DNA of 64,000 bases from contig CAVWLA010000001.1 of NCBI GenBank assembly GCA_963755825.1, positions 1,426,001-1,490,000 on the forward strand, in the 5' to 3' direction. The position numbers were made by a program, and so were the translations under genes. The DNA is from DATBQN01 sp963755825 (lineage in GTDB: Bacteria; Acidobacteriota; Thermoanaerobaculia; Multivoradales; UBA5704). Numbering within the stretch: position 1 is the stretch's first letter; each line of letters starts with the position of its first letter. Shown here piece by piece: positions 8,571-18,361 of the stretch. Below the pieces are notes generated by a model, which saw only the letters and a program-made list of their open reading frames with translations, did no database searches and had not been told where the DNA came from.

Positions 8571-9554
8571 TCAACCCAGAACCAGCTCCGCGGCGTCCGC
8601 GGAGAGGCGCGCCGGGAGGCCGAGAGGCAGGGTGCGATTGGGAGCGCGGTGGCCGCTCGGCTGCCCCCAGGCGATCGGCCACTCGGCAGCCGCGGGCACG
8701 GCCGAGAGCGCATCGAGGACGACCTCGCGATACGCCGCGTCGCGCCGGCCGGCCGCCTGCAGCTCGTCAGTTGGACCGGGCGGAGCGGGCGTCCCGGACG
8801 GTCCGGACTCGCCTCCGTTCAGGTGCCCGACGATCATCCCCTGGATGCCGGCGAGAGTATCCGACAGGCGGAGGTGGGTCAACATGCGGTCGATGCGGTA
8901 CGGCGGCTCGCCGACGTCCTCCCAGAAGACCAGCGAGCCGGCGAGACGCGGCGCGTAGGCGGTGCCGAGCGTCGCGGCGAGGAGCGACAGACAGCCGCCG
9001 AGGAGCGGGCCGCTCCGCGCGCCGGCGGGCGAGGCGAGGCGGAGGGCGGGACCGAGCGGCTGGATGACGGGAAAGCGGCCGGCGAGAGCGCCCTTGAGCG
9101 ACTCCTCGTCCTCCACGGCGAGGCCGCGCGCCAGGTCGGCTGCGACCATCGGGCCGTGGAAGGCGACCAGCCCGAGACGCTCGACGACGGCGAGGAGGAA
9201 GGGGGTGAGATCCGAATACCCGACATAGGCGCGCGGCGATCGGCCGAGGAGGTCCCAGTCGATCGCCGGCAGCAGCCGGAGCATGCCGTGACCGCCGCGA
9301 GCGAAGAAGATGGCGGCGATGTCGCGATCGGCCGCCAGCCGATGGAAGCCGGCCAGCCGCTCGGCGTCGCCGCCCGCGAAGAGGCCGCGCCGGGAGAGGA
9401 CGTTGTCGGCGACGACGGGCTCGAAGCCGAAACCGCGGAGGGCGGCGAGGCCGCGCTCGAGGCGCTCGGGCTCGACCGGCCCGGAGAGCGCCGCGACGCC
9501 GACGCGCGCTCCCGGTCCGACGGGGGGCGGCAGGCGGGCGTCGCGAGGGCTCAT
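8571..9554 (-). CDS. LD-carboxypeptidase (peptidase family S66)
   Basis: A 327-residue serine peptidase of family S66, which removes the terminal D-amino acid from murein tetrapeptides during peptidoglycan recycling; some members (MccF-like) cleave peptide antibiotics instead. The nucleophile is S114 in VGYSDLT. The acidic residue lies in SLVFWEDVGEPPYRIDRML, and the C-terminal histidine is in PSGHRAPNRTLPLG, matching the family triad. No signal peptide is visible, which fits the cytoplasmic LdcA role. It is transcribed away from rnpB and ends 38 bp before the cNMP/FHA gene. Confidence 0.92.
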   Translation of the reverse strand: MSPRDARLPPPVGPGARVGVAALSGPVEPERLERGLAALRGFGFEPVVADNVLSRRGLFAGGDAERLAGFHRLAADRDIAAIFFARGGHGMLRLLPAIDWDLLGRSPRAYVGYSDLTPFLLAVVERLGLVAFHGPMVAADLARGLAVEDEESLKGALAGRFPVIQPLGPALRLASPAGARSGPLLGGCLSLLAATLGTAYAPRLAGSLVFWEDVGEPPYRIDRMLTHLRLSDTLAGIQGMIVGHLNGGESGPSGTPAPPGPTDELQAAGRRDAAYREVVLDALSAVPAAAEWPIAWGQPSGHRAPNRTLPLGLPARLSADAAELVLG

Positions 9555-9632
9555 GGGGCGTCGGTCGGTGGCGAGAGGAGATTCGCCGGCGATGCTACCA
9601 GCTCGCCGGTCGCCGATCGGCTATGCTGCCGG

Positions 9633-10030
<398 letters not shown>

Positions 10031-10058
10031 AGTCTGGCTCGACGACACAGCGCAGGGG

Positions 10059-10811
10059 TCAGCGGCGGAAGAACTTCCGCTTGCCTTCGCGCGGCGGCGG
10101 CGCCTCCTTCCCATCCTCTGCGTTGGCGACCGCCATCTGGGAGCGGACGGTCTCGAGCGCCGCGGTGATCCCCGGATCGGCGACGCCCAGCTCGATGGCG
10201 CGGTCGAGGTTCTCGGCCGCGAAGCGCAGCCAGAGCGGGTTCTTGGCGAGGAGCTGGCCGAGGAGGGCGTAGTACTCGCCGCGCGGGTCGATGCGCACGG
10301 CCTGGCGCAGCAGCTCGATCCCCAGGTGGTACTCCTCGGACGCGGCGAGCACCTGCGCCTTGCGGAAGTAGCGCTTGGCGAGCTGCTGCCCTTCCTCGTT
10401 GCGCGCCTCGCCTTCCTTGCCGCTGCTCCACGGCTGGTCGCCGAGCTCGCGGTCGTAGCGCTTGCGGCGGTCGGGGTGCGAGAGGGTGAGGTAGCCGGCG
10501 GTGGCGCGCTCGAAGAGGAGCCGCAGCACACCCTCCTTGCCGGCGAGGCCCAGCTCGCGCGCGTGGCGCGGATGGACCCGCCGCGCCAGACGCTCGTAGG
10601 CGTCGTGGACCTCCTGATCCGAGGCGCCCGGCCCGACCTCCAGCAGCTCGTAGTGGCTCGCCTCGCCGACCTTGCCGACCAGGGCGCTCACCTCGGCGCC
10701 GTGCGCCGCCGCGTCGAGGCCGAGAGGCCGCTCGTCGAGGCCGCGCGCGATGCGCTCCTCGAAGAGCCGGAGCTCCTCCACCGAGGGGGAATTCTCTCTG
10801 CGGTCCGCCAT
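10059..10811 (-). CDS. J-domain-like protein with TPR-like C-terminus
   Basis: A 250-residue cytoplasmic protein. Residues about 43-110 resemble a J domain (YELLEVGPGASDQEVHDAYERLARRVHP and a second helix ending LSHPDRRKRYDREL), but the HPD tripeptide needed to stimulate Hsp70 reads HPR (80-82). Residues about 128-200 form TPR-like helix pairs (AKRYFRKAQVLAASEEYHLGIELL, then IDPRGEYYALLGQLLAK). The tail is basic. Start 10811 is preferred over an ATG at 10844 because a TACAAT -10-like box overlaps the latter. A real chaperone role is doubtful without HPD; a scaffold role is possible (inference). Confidence 0.8.
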   Translation of the reverse strand: MADRRENSPSVEELRLFEERIARGLDERPLGLDAAAHGAEVSALVGKVGEASHYELLEVGPGASDQEVHDAYERLARRVHPRHARELGLAGKEGVLRLLFERATAGYLTLSHPDRRKRYDRELGDQPWSSGKEGEARNEEGQQLAKRYFRKAQVLAASEEYHLGIELLRQAVRIDPRGEYYALLGQLLAKNPLWLRFAAENLDRAIELGVADPGITAALETVRSQMAVANAEDGKEAPPPREGKRKFFRR

Positions 10812-10842
10812 GGAATCATTGCTCGTGGAGCGAGATGCGTTC

Positions 10843-10848
10843 ATTGTA
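10843..10848 (-). promoter_or_regulatory. Possible -10 box for the J-domain gene
   Basis: TACAAT on the minus strand, 5 of 6 to consensus, in an AT-richer patch (TTCTTTACGTTACAAT). No good -35 hexamer is visible 16-18 bp upstream. If used, transcription would start near 10836, leaving a leader of about 25 nt before the ATG at 10811. Confidence 0.35.
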
Positions 10849-11049
10849 ACGTAAAGAATTGCCCTCGATCGGCTTCGACGCCCTGCTCGAGGTGGGTTCG
10901 TCCTCTGCAGCGGACGGCAGGACCCTCGCGCGATGGAGGATGGCCTGCTCGCGCCGGGCGAGGAGAGTTGGCGAGCGCCTTGCAGTACTTCACGTCGCAG
11001 CCGGTACACACCTCGCTCCACGCGAGCGACCACAGAGGAGAGTCCGAAA

Positions 11050-11901
11050 ATGAAACGCACGCAGAGCTTCGCGATGTCTTGCATAGCCGTCCTGGCGGTC
11101 GCCACCGCCCTTCCTGCGGTGGCGGTGACGCCGCTGCTCAACCTGCGGGCCGCGGTCCAGAACCGGGGACGCGCCGAGTACTACGGCATCAAGCCCGCCG
11201 AGCCGGTGCCGCTCTCGATCGGCGAAACCGTCCGCGTCGAGCTCGTCGGCAGCGCCGCCAACGGCGCGCAGGTGCCGGTCAACGCCAGCTTCTTCCAGGT
11301 GACCAACCGCAGCTCGATCACCCTCGGGCGCAGCGGCGCCAACTGGGTCGAGGTCAAGGGCGTCAACAACTACGGCAACGGCCTCGGCGCCCTCGGCTAC
11401 AAAGTGAACGACGGCCGCTATTCGATGAAGGGGGCGCTCTCCGAGGGCCGCATCACCTTCCAGATGGCGGGGGGCAACGCCCCGGTGGCCGGGCCCGGAC
11501 CCAACGGCGACAGCCGCCTCGAGGCGGCGCGCACCGTCTCCAGCCGGCTGTACCGCACCCTGATCGGCGAGGATTCGAGCTCGTCTCGCGTCGAGAGCGG
11601 CGCGGCGACGATCAGCCGCGGCGGTTACTCCGCCATCCAGCAGCTCGCTCTCGAGCTGTCCCGCGAGGCGGACGCGCGTCGCTTCTTCGCCGGCCAGAGC
11701 CCGACGCACGTCATGGGCGAGATCTACCGCGGGCTCCTCGGCCGCAGCGGCAGCGACCGTGATCTCGAGGCCCAGGACAGCGGCTTTCGCGGCTCGGTCG
11801 ACGGACTGCGCCGCCACGGGCTGACCACCGCGGTGCAGGCGGTGGTGACCTCGCAGGAGTTCCAGAGCGTCAACCAGCTGCAGGCGAGCGGCCTGCTGTA
11901 G
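11050..11901 (+). CDS. Secreted protein with DUF4214-like C-terminus
   Basis: A 283-residue protein with an N-terminal signal peptide (MKRTQSFAMSCIAVLAVATALPAVAV) predicting export. The middle region, about residues 27-150, is rich in beta-prone residues and unrecognised. The C-terminal third (RRFFAGQSPTHVMGEIYRGLLGRSG, then VQAVVTSQEF) resembles DUF4214, a repeat found in exported and S-layer or glycan-associated proteins. The start is set by GAGGAGAG eight bases before the ATG. It stands alone, with a 14-bp hairpin just after the stop. Function unknown; surface or periplasmic role inferred. Confidence 0.8.
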   Translation: MKRTQSFAMSCIAVLAVATALPAVAVTPLLNLRAAVQNRGRAEYYGIKPAEPVPLSIGETVRVELVGSAANGAQVPVNASFFQVTNRSSITLGRSGANWVEVKGVNNYGNGLGALGYKVNDGRYSMKGALSEGRITFQMAGGNAPVAGPGPNGDSRLEAARTVSSRLYRTLIGEDSSSSRVESGAATISRGGYSAIQQLALELSREADARRFFAGQSPTHVMGEIYRGLLGRSGSDRDLEAQDSGFRGSVDGLRRHGLTTAVQAVVTSQEFQSVNQLQASGLL

Positions 11902-11920
11902 ATAGGGACTTGAGGGCATC

Positions 11921-11951
11921 GAAGGCCGGGCGGTCGCACCGCCCGGCCTTC
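11921..11951. terminator. 14-bp perfect hairpin between convergent genes
   Basis: Positions 11921-11934 pair perfectly with 11938-11951 around a 3-base loop, midway between the plus-strand DUF4214-like gene and the minus-strand TPM gene. No T-tract follows on either strand. Its symmetry and location suggest a bidirectional terminator. Confidence 0.65.
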
Positions 11952-11980
11952 AGCAGGTCGAGAGTTCCGCCGAGCCCCGC

Positions 11981-12976
11981 CTACCAGCCGCTCGAGGCGC
12001 CGCCGCCGCCGAAGCTCCCGCCGCCGCCAGAAAAACCTCCGCCGCCGGACGAGAAGCCCCCGCCGCCGAAGCCGCCGCCGCCAAATCCTCCGCCGCCCCA
12101 CATCCCGCCGCCGCCGAACATCCCGCCGCTGCCCCAGAAGCCGCCGCCGCTCCGCGGTCGCCCGGACGGGGTGCCCCGCTTGCCGAGCAGGACCTTGAGG
12201 ATCGGGAAGCCGACGAGCCACAGGCCGACGAAGACGAGCGCCGCCGTGCGGCCGATGATCGCCATCGGGAAGACCAGATAGAACGGCGCCAGGAAGAGGT
12301 AGAGGAACCAGCTGATGAAACCGCTGGCGCTCAAAGCGGCGACCGAGAAGATGCCGATGACGAGGACGAAGAGCAGGCTCATGACGACGCGCGGTCCCAC
12401 CGAGGCGTGGGGCGCGCGGGGTGCCGGCGCCACCGCCGAGGCCGGCAGCGGCTGGCCGCGGAGGAGCTCGATGATCGCCTCGACGCCCTTCTCGACGCCG
12501 CCGTCGAAATCGCCCTGCTGGAACCGCGGCCGGATGACGTCGTCGAGGATCTCGTGGCTCTGGATGTCGGTGAGCTGCGGCTCCAGCCCGTAGCCGACCT
12601 CGATCCGCATGCGGCGATCGTCGCGCGAGATGAGGAGGAGGACGCCGTTGTCCTTCCCCTTCTGTCCCAGCTTCCAGGTCTGCGCCACGCGCACCGAGTA
12701 GTCCTCGACCGGCTCGCCGTCGAGCGTCTGGACGATGAGCACGGCGATCTGGTCCCCGGTCTGCTTCTCGAAGGCCGCGAGCTCGGCCTCGATCGTCTGC
12801 GTCGCCGCCGCCGAGAGCAGGTGGGGCTCGTCGACGATGCGGCCGGAGAGGAAGGGGATGGCCGGCGCGGCCGCGGCTGCCGTGGCGGGCGCGGCGGCGG
12901 CGAGCAGAACGAGAAGCGCCGCGACGGCGCCGCCGATCGCCGGCGAGAGCCTTCGCGGCGCGCCCGCGGCCGGCAT
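11981..12976 (-). CDS. TPM-domain protein with glycine-rich tail
   Basis: A 331-residue envelope protein of the TPM (YgcG) family. A signal peptide or anchor occupies residues 1-37. The TPM domain runs about 45-190: GRIVDEPHLLS, TGDQIAVLIVQTLDGEPVEDYSVRVAQTW, KDNGVLLLISRDDRRMRIEVGYGLE and GDFDGGVEKGVEAI. Two hydrophobic segments follow (about 213-236 and 242-266), then a Gly/Ser/Phe-rich tail made of GGGGF-type repeats. Family members have been linked to photosystem repair in plants and to respiration or membrane processes in bacteria, but no biochemical role is fixed here. Its ATG directly follows the stop of the upstream TPM gene. Confidence 0.88.
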   Translation of the reverse strand: MPAAGAPRRLSPAIGGAVAALLVLLAAAAPATAAAAAPAIPFLSGRIVDEPHLLSAAATQTIEAELAAFEKQTGDQIAVLIVQTLDGEPVEDYSVRVAQTWKLGQKGKDNGVLLLISRDDRRMRIEVGYGLEPQLTDIQSHEILDDVIRPRFQQGDFDGGVEKGVEAIIELLRGQPLPASAVAPAPRAPHASVGPRVVMSLLFVLVIGIFSVAALSASGFISWFLYLFLAPFYLVFPMAIIGRTAALVFVGLWLVGFPILKVLLGKRGTPSGRPRSGGGFWGSGGMFGGGGMWGGGGFGGGGFGGGGFSSGGGGFSGGGGSFGGGGASSGW

Positions 12977-13630
12977 CTACGTTTCCACCTGCCGCACGTC
13001 GTCGGCGAGCTCGTTGGTCTGGCCGCCGCGGTGCGCCAGACCATGGCGGGCGAGGAGCTCGCCGCATTCGCGGACGCCGGCGACGAGCGCCGCCTCGAGC
13101 TCGCCGCGCCGGATGCCGGCGGCGATGCGCGCCGTGATCCCCTGCCACTCCCCTTCTTCGACGCGCGCGTGGATGCCGCTGTCGGCGAGCACCACGACGC
13201 GGCGCTCGAAGAGCGAGAGGAAGACGAGGATGCCGATGCGGTCGGCGGTCGCGAAGACCTCCTGCTCGAGAAAGGCGGCGGCGGCGCGGCGGCGGGTGCG
13301 GAGATCCATCAGCTCGGCGCCGGCGAGCCAGCGGCGGAGCGGCGCCGAGAGATGCACGGCGGCGAACGCGAGGGCGGAGCCCGCCGCCGCCGGCAGCACC
13401 ATCCAGGCGAGCAGGTCGCCGCCCCAGTAGCCGCCGGCGCCGCGGATCGCCCAGCCGGCGAGAGCGCCCGCCAGGGCGCCGAAGGCCGCGCCCTTCCAGG
13501 CGGCGCCCGGATAGGGATCGCTCGTCGCGGCGATGTAGGGGACGATCTCGCCGCCGCTCGCCGCCTCGGCGGCGGCGACGGCCTGGCGCACCGCGTCGAG
13601 GTCGGAGGCGCTGAGACCGTGTGTCGGCAT
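12977..13630 (-). CDS. TPM-domain membrane protein
   Basis: A 217-residue second member of the TPM family, directly upstream of the first with no intergenic base. It begins with the domain start LSASDLDAVRQAVAAAEAASGGEIVPYIAATSD, then carries two hydrophobic helices (about 47-65 and 70-92), followed by the second half of the domain (FLEQEVFATADRIGILVFLSLFERRVVVLADSGIHARV and GEWQGITARIAAGIRRGELEAALVAGV). The membrane helices are thus inserted within the domain, unlike the neighbour where they follow it. No signal peptide. Likely acts with the neighbour (inference from coupling). Confidence 0.85.
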   Translation of the reverse strand: MPTHGLSASDLDAVRQAVAAAEAASGGEIVPYIAATSDPYPGAAWKGAAFGALAGALAGWAIRGAGGYWGGDLLAWMVLPAAAGSALAFAAVHLSAPLRRWLAGAELMDLRTRRRAAAAFLEQEVFATADRIGILVFLSLFERRVVVLADSGIHARVEEGEWQGITARIAAGIRRGELEAALVAGVRECGELLARHGLAHRGGQTNELADDVRQVET

Positions 13631-13667
13631 GGAGGGATGAGCTGGGCGCGATCTTACATCACGCTTT

Positions 13668-14087
13668 TCAGCCCTCGGGGAGCGTGCTGCGCAGGCGCTT
13701 GCGCTCGCCGCGCCGGCGCTTGGCGTCGAGCCGCTGGCGGCGGGAGGCGCGCGTGGCGCGGGTGGGCTTGCGCGGCAGCTCCGGCGCCAGCGCCTCGCGG
13801 AGCAGCTCGGCCAGGCGCTCGAGAGCCGCCTCGCGGTTCGCCGACTGGCTGCGATGGCGCTGCGAAGTGACCTGCAGGACGCCGCCGCGGGTGACCCGCG
13901 TCGCCAGCCGCTCGGCGACGCGCGCTTTCTGCTCCGCCGTCAGCGCCGCGGTCGCGGCGAGCGCGAAGCGCACGGTCACCCGCGTCTCCAGCTTGTTGAC
14001 GTTCTGGCCGCCGGGGCCGCCGCTCCGCGAGGTGGCGAAGGAGAGATCCTCGTCGGGGATTGCGATACCGAGGCCGACGTCGAGCAC
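13668..14087 (-). CDS. arfB: Peptidyl-tRNA hydrolase ArfB (ribosome rescue)
   Basis: Rescues ribosomes stalled on non-stop mRNA by hydrolysing peptidyl-tRNA. The release-factor-type motif GGQ is at residues 26-28 within SRSGGPGGQNVNK. The C-terminal tail is strongly basic (KRRRGERKRLRS), as needed to sit in the empty mRNA channel. With the GTG start at 14087 the protein is 139 residues and begins just before IAIPDEDL, matching E. coli ArfB (YaeJ, about 140 residues). An upstream ATG at 14213 would overlap the divergent lipoprotein gene and add an unrelated N-terminus, so I reject it. Confidence 0.9.
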   Translation of the reverse strand: MLDVGLGIAIPDEDLSFATSRSGGPGGQNVNKLETRVTVRFALAATAALTAEQKARVAERLATRVTRGGVLQVTSQRHRSQSANREAALERLAELLREALAPELPRKPTRATRASRRQRLDAKRRRGERKRLRSTLPEG

Positions 14088-14203
14088 AGGGGGAGTGTAG
14101 CCTGCCGGCTTCGCTCCGTGCCGAGGAGCCTGCTGGTAGAATTCCGCCGCTCTGCAGCACCCCTCTCCGCCGTTTGCGGTGGAGCTCTCAGGAAGGAGCC
14201 TCG

Positions 14204-15001
14204 ATGCGCGCATCCCGTCTGTCGGCCCTCTTCGCCGGGCTCGCCGCCCTCGTCGTCCTCACCGGCTGCTTCGATCTCGAGGAGTCGGTCGACCTCGATC
14301 GCAACCTCGCCGGCAAGGCGGGGTTCAGCGCCACCTTCGACCTCGGCGCGATGGTGATGCCGATGCTCATGATGCAGCGCCAGATGGCGGGAAAGACCGG
14401 CGAGCCGACCGCCGAGGAGATCGCCACCGCGCGCCAGGAGATGGCGGCGCAGCAGAAGAGCGATCCGTCGCGCACGCCGAGCGCGCCGAAGCGGGAGGAC
14501 ATCGAGAAGACCCTGCCGCCCGGCGTCCGCCTCCTCGACATCGGCTCGGACGACGCCGACCTGAAAGCCCGCATGCACGCGAGCTTCGCCTTCGACGATC
14601 TCAACAAGCTGGCGCAGATCCGCGATCCCAAGAAGGACGCCAAGGCGGCGAGCACGGAGAAGGTGGCCCTCTTCGACCGCCCGTTCGCCGGCCTCAAGCT
14701 GGTCGACGAGGGCAAGACGGTCTTCGTCTCGACGGAGTTCGGCAATCCGGTCTCCGAAGCCTCCTCCGACAACCCGCTGGAGGCGAGCGCGACCTCGCCC
14801 GAGGCGAAGAAGACGATCGCGGACCTGTTCCACGGGCTGCACCTGCGCTTCAAGCTGACGACGCCGCTCGAGGTCGTCAACACCAACGCCACCCGTCGCG
14901 ACGGCCAGACCCTGGTCTGGGACTACGACCAGGCCGCGGTCATGAAGCTCGCCGAATCGAAAGAGCCGGTGAAGATCTGGGTGCGCCTGCGCCACGGATG
15001 A
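14204..15001 (+). CDS. Lipoprotein of unknown function
   Basis: A 265-residue lipoprotein. The signal peptide ends with the lipobox LTGC (C22), so the mature protein should be lipid-anchored outside the inner membrane. After that come FDLEESVDLDRNLAGKAGF and a charged region (residues about 70-110), then a beta-rich C-terminal part. The opening resembles LppM-like proteins, which start CFDxxxSxxL, but similarity beyond that is not clear. AGGAAGGAG lies 4 bases before the ATG. It is transcribed away from arfB and alone. Confidence 0.8.
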   Translation: MRASRLSALFAGLAALVVLTGCFDLEESVDLDRNLAGKAGFSATFDLGAMVMPMLMMQRQMAGKTGEPTAEEIATARQEMAAQQKSDPSRTPSAPKREDIEKTLPPGVRLLDIGSDDADLKARMHASFAFDDLNKLAQIRDPKKDAKAASTEKVALFDRPFAGLKLVDEGKTVFVSTEFGNPVSEASSDNPLEASATSPEAKKTIADLFHGLHLRFKLTTPLEVVNTNATRRDGQTLVWDYDQAAVMKLAESKEPVKIWVRLRHG

Positions 15002-15059
15002 GGCGGCGAGGCAGGGCGAGGGGGACGCGGCGCGACCGCCGCGGCGGCGCGGAATCGCG

Positions 15060-15497
15060 CTACTTGAAGAGGGCGTCGAAGGCCGAGCGGGCGTCGCGCG
15101 GGTTGGCGCGCTCGCGCTCTTTGCCGAACTCCTGAACCGTCTTGGCGGCGAAGAGCGCGCAGCTGTTGGCGTCGCGCTTCTTCGCCACCCGCACCGGGAT
15201 CGTCTGCCGGCACTCCCAGCGCGTCGAGGTGTCGAAGTGCATGCAGTTGTTGCAGGTGTGGAGCGCTTGGCCGCATTTGCCGCAGACCGCGTCCGCGGCG
15301 ACCTCGGAGACCGCCTGACGCTCGCCGCAGGAGCCGCAGCGGAACGCCGTCTCGGTCGGCGCTCCCAGCCCGCGGCCGCGCGGCCCTTCCTTCTTCTCGC
15401 GCGGCCCCTGCGCCCCGCCGCTCCGCTCCGTGGAGCGCTCGGTCGACCGCTCGGAGTCCTTGTAGCCGCGCTGCCTGTACTTCGGTTCGTCGGACAT
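15060..15497 (-). CDS. Eight-cysteine zinc-binding protein
   Basis: A 145-residue soluble protein. Residues 1-50 are charged and disordered-looking, with the repeat ERSTERSTERS. Eight cysteines follow: C54xxC57 and C72xxC75 form a classic zinc ribbon, and C82xxC85, C96 and C113 in CNNCMHFDTSTRWEC and NSC suggest a second metal site. No function can be assigned; it could bind nucleic acid or protein. It ends convergent to the lipoprotein gene. Confidence 0.75.
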   Translation of the reverse strand: MSDEPKYRQRGYKDSERSTERSTERSGGAQGPREKKEGPRGRGLGAPTETAFRCGSCGERQAVSEVAADAVCGKCGQALHTCNNCMHFDTSTRWECRQTIPVRVAKKRDANSCALFAAKTVQEFGKERERANPRDARSAFDALFK

Positions 15498-15548
15498 CCG
15501 CGGACCTTATAGCAGATCGCGCACGAGTGGAGAGCGAGGACCCGGTCG

Positions 15549-16061
15549 CTAGACCGGCGGCGCGGAGCGCTCGATGCAGAAGTAGATGAAGTCGGTGGTG
15601 GGAGCGGTGTAGCCGAGCTGGCGGAGCATGGTGACGAGCTGGCCGCGGTGGTAGGTCGAGTGGTTGACCAGCTGCAGGACCGGCTGCCAGAGCGGCCGCA
15701 CGAAGGTCTCGCCGCGGCTGTTGGTGTAGCGGATCTCGGCCTTCAGCTGATCGTCGGTGACGCCGGCCAGGAAGAACTCCATCTCCGCCGCCGTCTCTTC
15801 GCTGCCCGCCGCCAGGCTGGCGAAGTCGGCGAAGTCGGCGATCCCCGGCACGGGCTCGAGCGCGCGGCCGGCGAAGCGCGCCAGCCAGACGCGCTGGGCG
15901 CCGAGGATGTGCGCCGCGGTGGCGAGGAGCGAGGGGAAGGAAGAGCCGGTGTCGCGCACCAGGTCCTCGGGGCGCACCTCCTCGATCGCCTTGCGCAGGC
16001 GGCGGTCGGCCCACAGGGTGTAGAGGAGGAGGTCGCGCGCGGTCGAGGAGAGGTCGCCCAT
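15549..16061 (-). CDS. DinB-fold (YfiT-like) protein
   Basis: A 170-residue four-helix DinB-superfamily protein. The three metal-binding histidines are H51 (ATAAHILGAQRVWLARF) and H134/H138 (LVNHSTYHRGQLVTML), in the expected positions. Members of the family include thiol-dependent transferases (bacillithiol or mycothiol S-transferases) and DNA-damage-inducible proteins; the substrate cannot be assigned. It is followed 50 bp later by the zinc-binding gene. A second, different DinB-fold gene lies at 28289. Confidence 0.88.
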   Translation of the reverse strand: MGDLSSTARDLLLYTLWADRRLRKAIEEVRPEDLVRDTGSSFPSLLATAAHILGAQRVWLARFAGRALEPVPGIADFADFASLAAGSEETAAEMEFFLAGVTDDQLKAEIRYTNSRGETFVRPLWQPVLQLVNHSTYHRGQLVTMLRQLGYTAPTTDFIYFCIERSAPPV

Positions 16062-16092
16062 CGATTCTCCGGCAGATTCTCCGAAGATGCCG

Positions 16093-16310
16093 TCAGCGGC
16101 GGAGCGCCGCGTTGGCGAGGAGGCCGAAGGCGATCGCCGAGGCGGCGAGCGGGATGCCGGCGAGCGCCCCCTGGCCGACCGCCAGGCCCCAGATGGCGAT
16201 CGCGATGCCGCCGAAGCCGGCGACCAGACAGCCCCAGACGGCGCTCCCCATGAGCCCGGTGCCGCGCTCGCGCGGCGTCTCCTCGCGCTCGTTCTTGGCG
16301 TTATCCGGCA

Positions 16311-16311
<1 letters not shown>
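16093..16311 (-). CDS. Two-helix small membrane protein
   Basis: A 72-residue protein with a charged N-terminus (residues 1-18) and two predicted membrane helices (about 22-44 and 48-70) rich in Gly and Ala. No family recognised. Its ATG overlaps the stop of the acyl-CoA mutase gene by one base (TGATG), so it is translationally coupled to it. The coupling, normal codon use and clean hydrophobic pattern argue that it is real. Confidence 0.65.
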
Positions 16312-18053
<1,742 letters not shown>

Positions 18054-18361
18054 GGATTTCTTCCTTTCGGGGCCGCGGGTGGCGATCGAGCCGCCGGCGC
18101 GTGCCTCCGGGTGGGGAGCAAGTATATCCGATGGGTCCGGCGGGTCCGGAGCCGCCGGCGGAGGGCTGCGGAGCCGCGAGCGACGTGGGTCAGCTTGGGC
18201 CGCTGCTGGCGCCGGCTCGTCCGGGCGTGTAGAATATGCCGCTCCCACGGCCTTCGGATGGGCCGTCGGAGCAGTCCCCAGCCCTTGCCCCGTACCCCGG
18301 GTCAACCCTTTCCCCCGGCGGCGATCGACGAATTCCCGCCATCGCAAGGAATCCGAACTCC
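18054..18361. promoter_or_regulatory. Divergent intergenic region, mutase and PPIase
   Basis: 308 bp without a gene between divergent starts. For the mutase, TATACT on the minus strand (18121-18126) is a good -10 hexamer but no matching -35 is seen. For the isomerase lipoprotein, TAGAAT (18230-18235) lies 17 bp after TGGCGC (18207-18212), a weak -35. Nothing else recognisable. Confidence 0.35.

Noticed and set aside
8540..8580. tRNA-like TTCGATTC arm
   Set aside because: Only 38 bp between genes and no acceptor or anticodon arm can be drawn.
14088..14213. Longer arfB start at ATG 14213
   Set aside because: It would overlap the divergent lipoprotein start and adds residues absent from the family.
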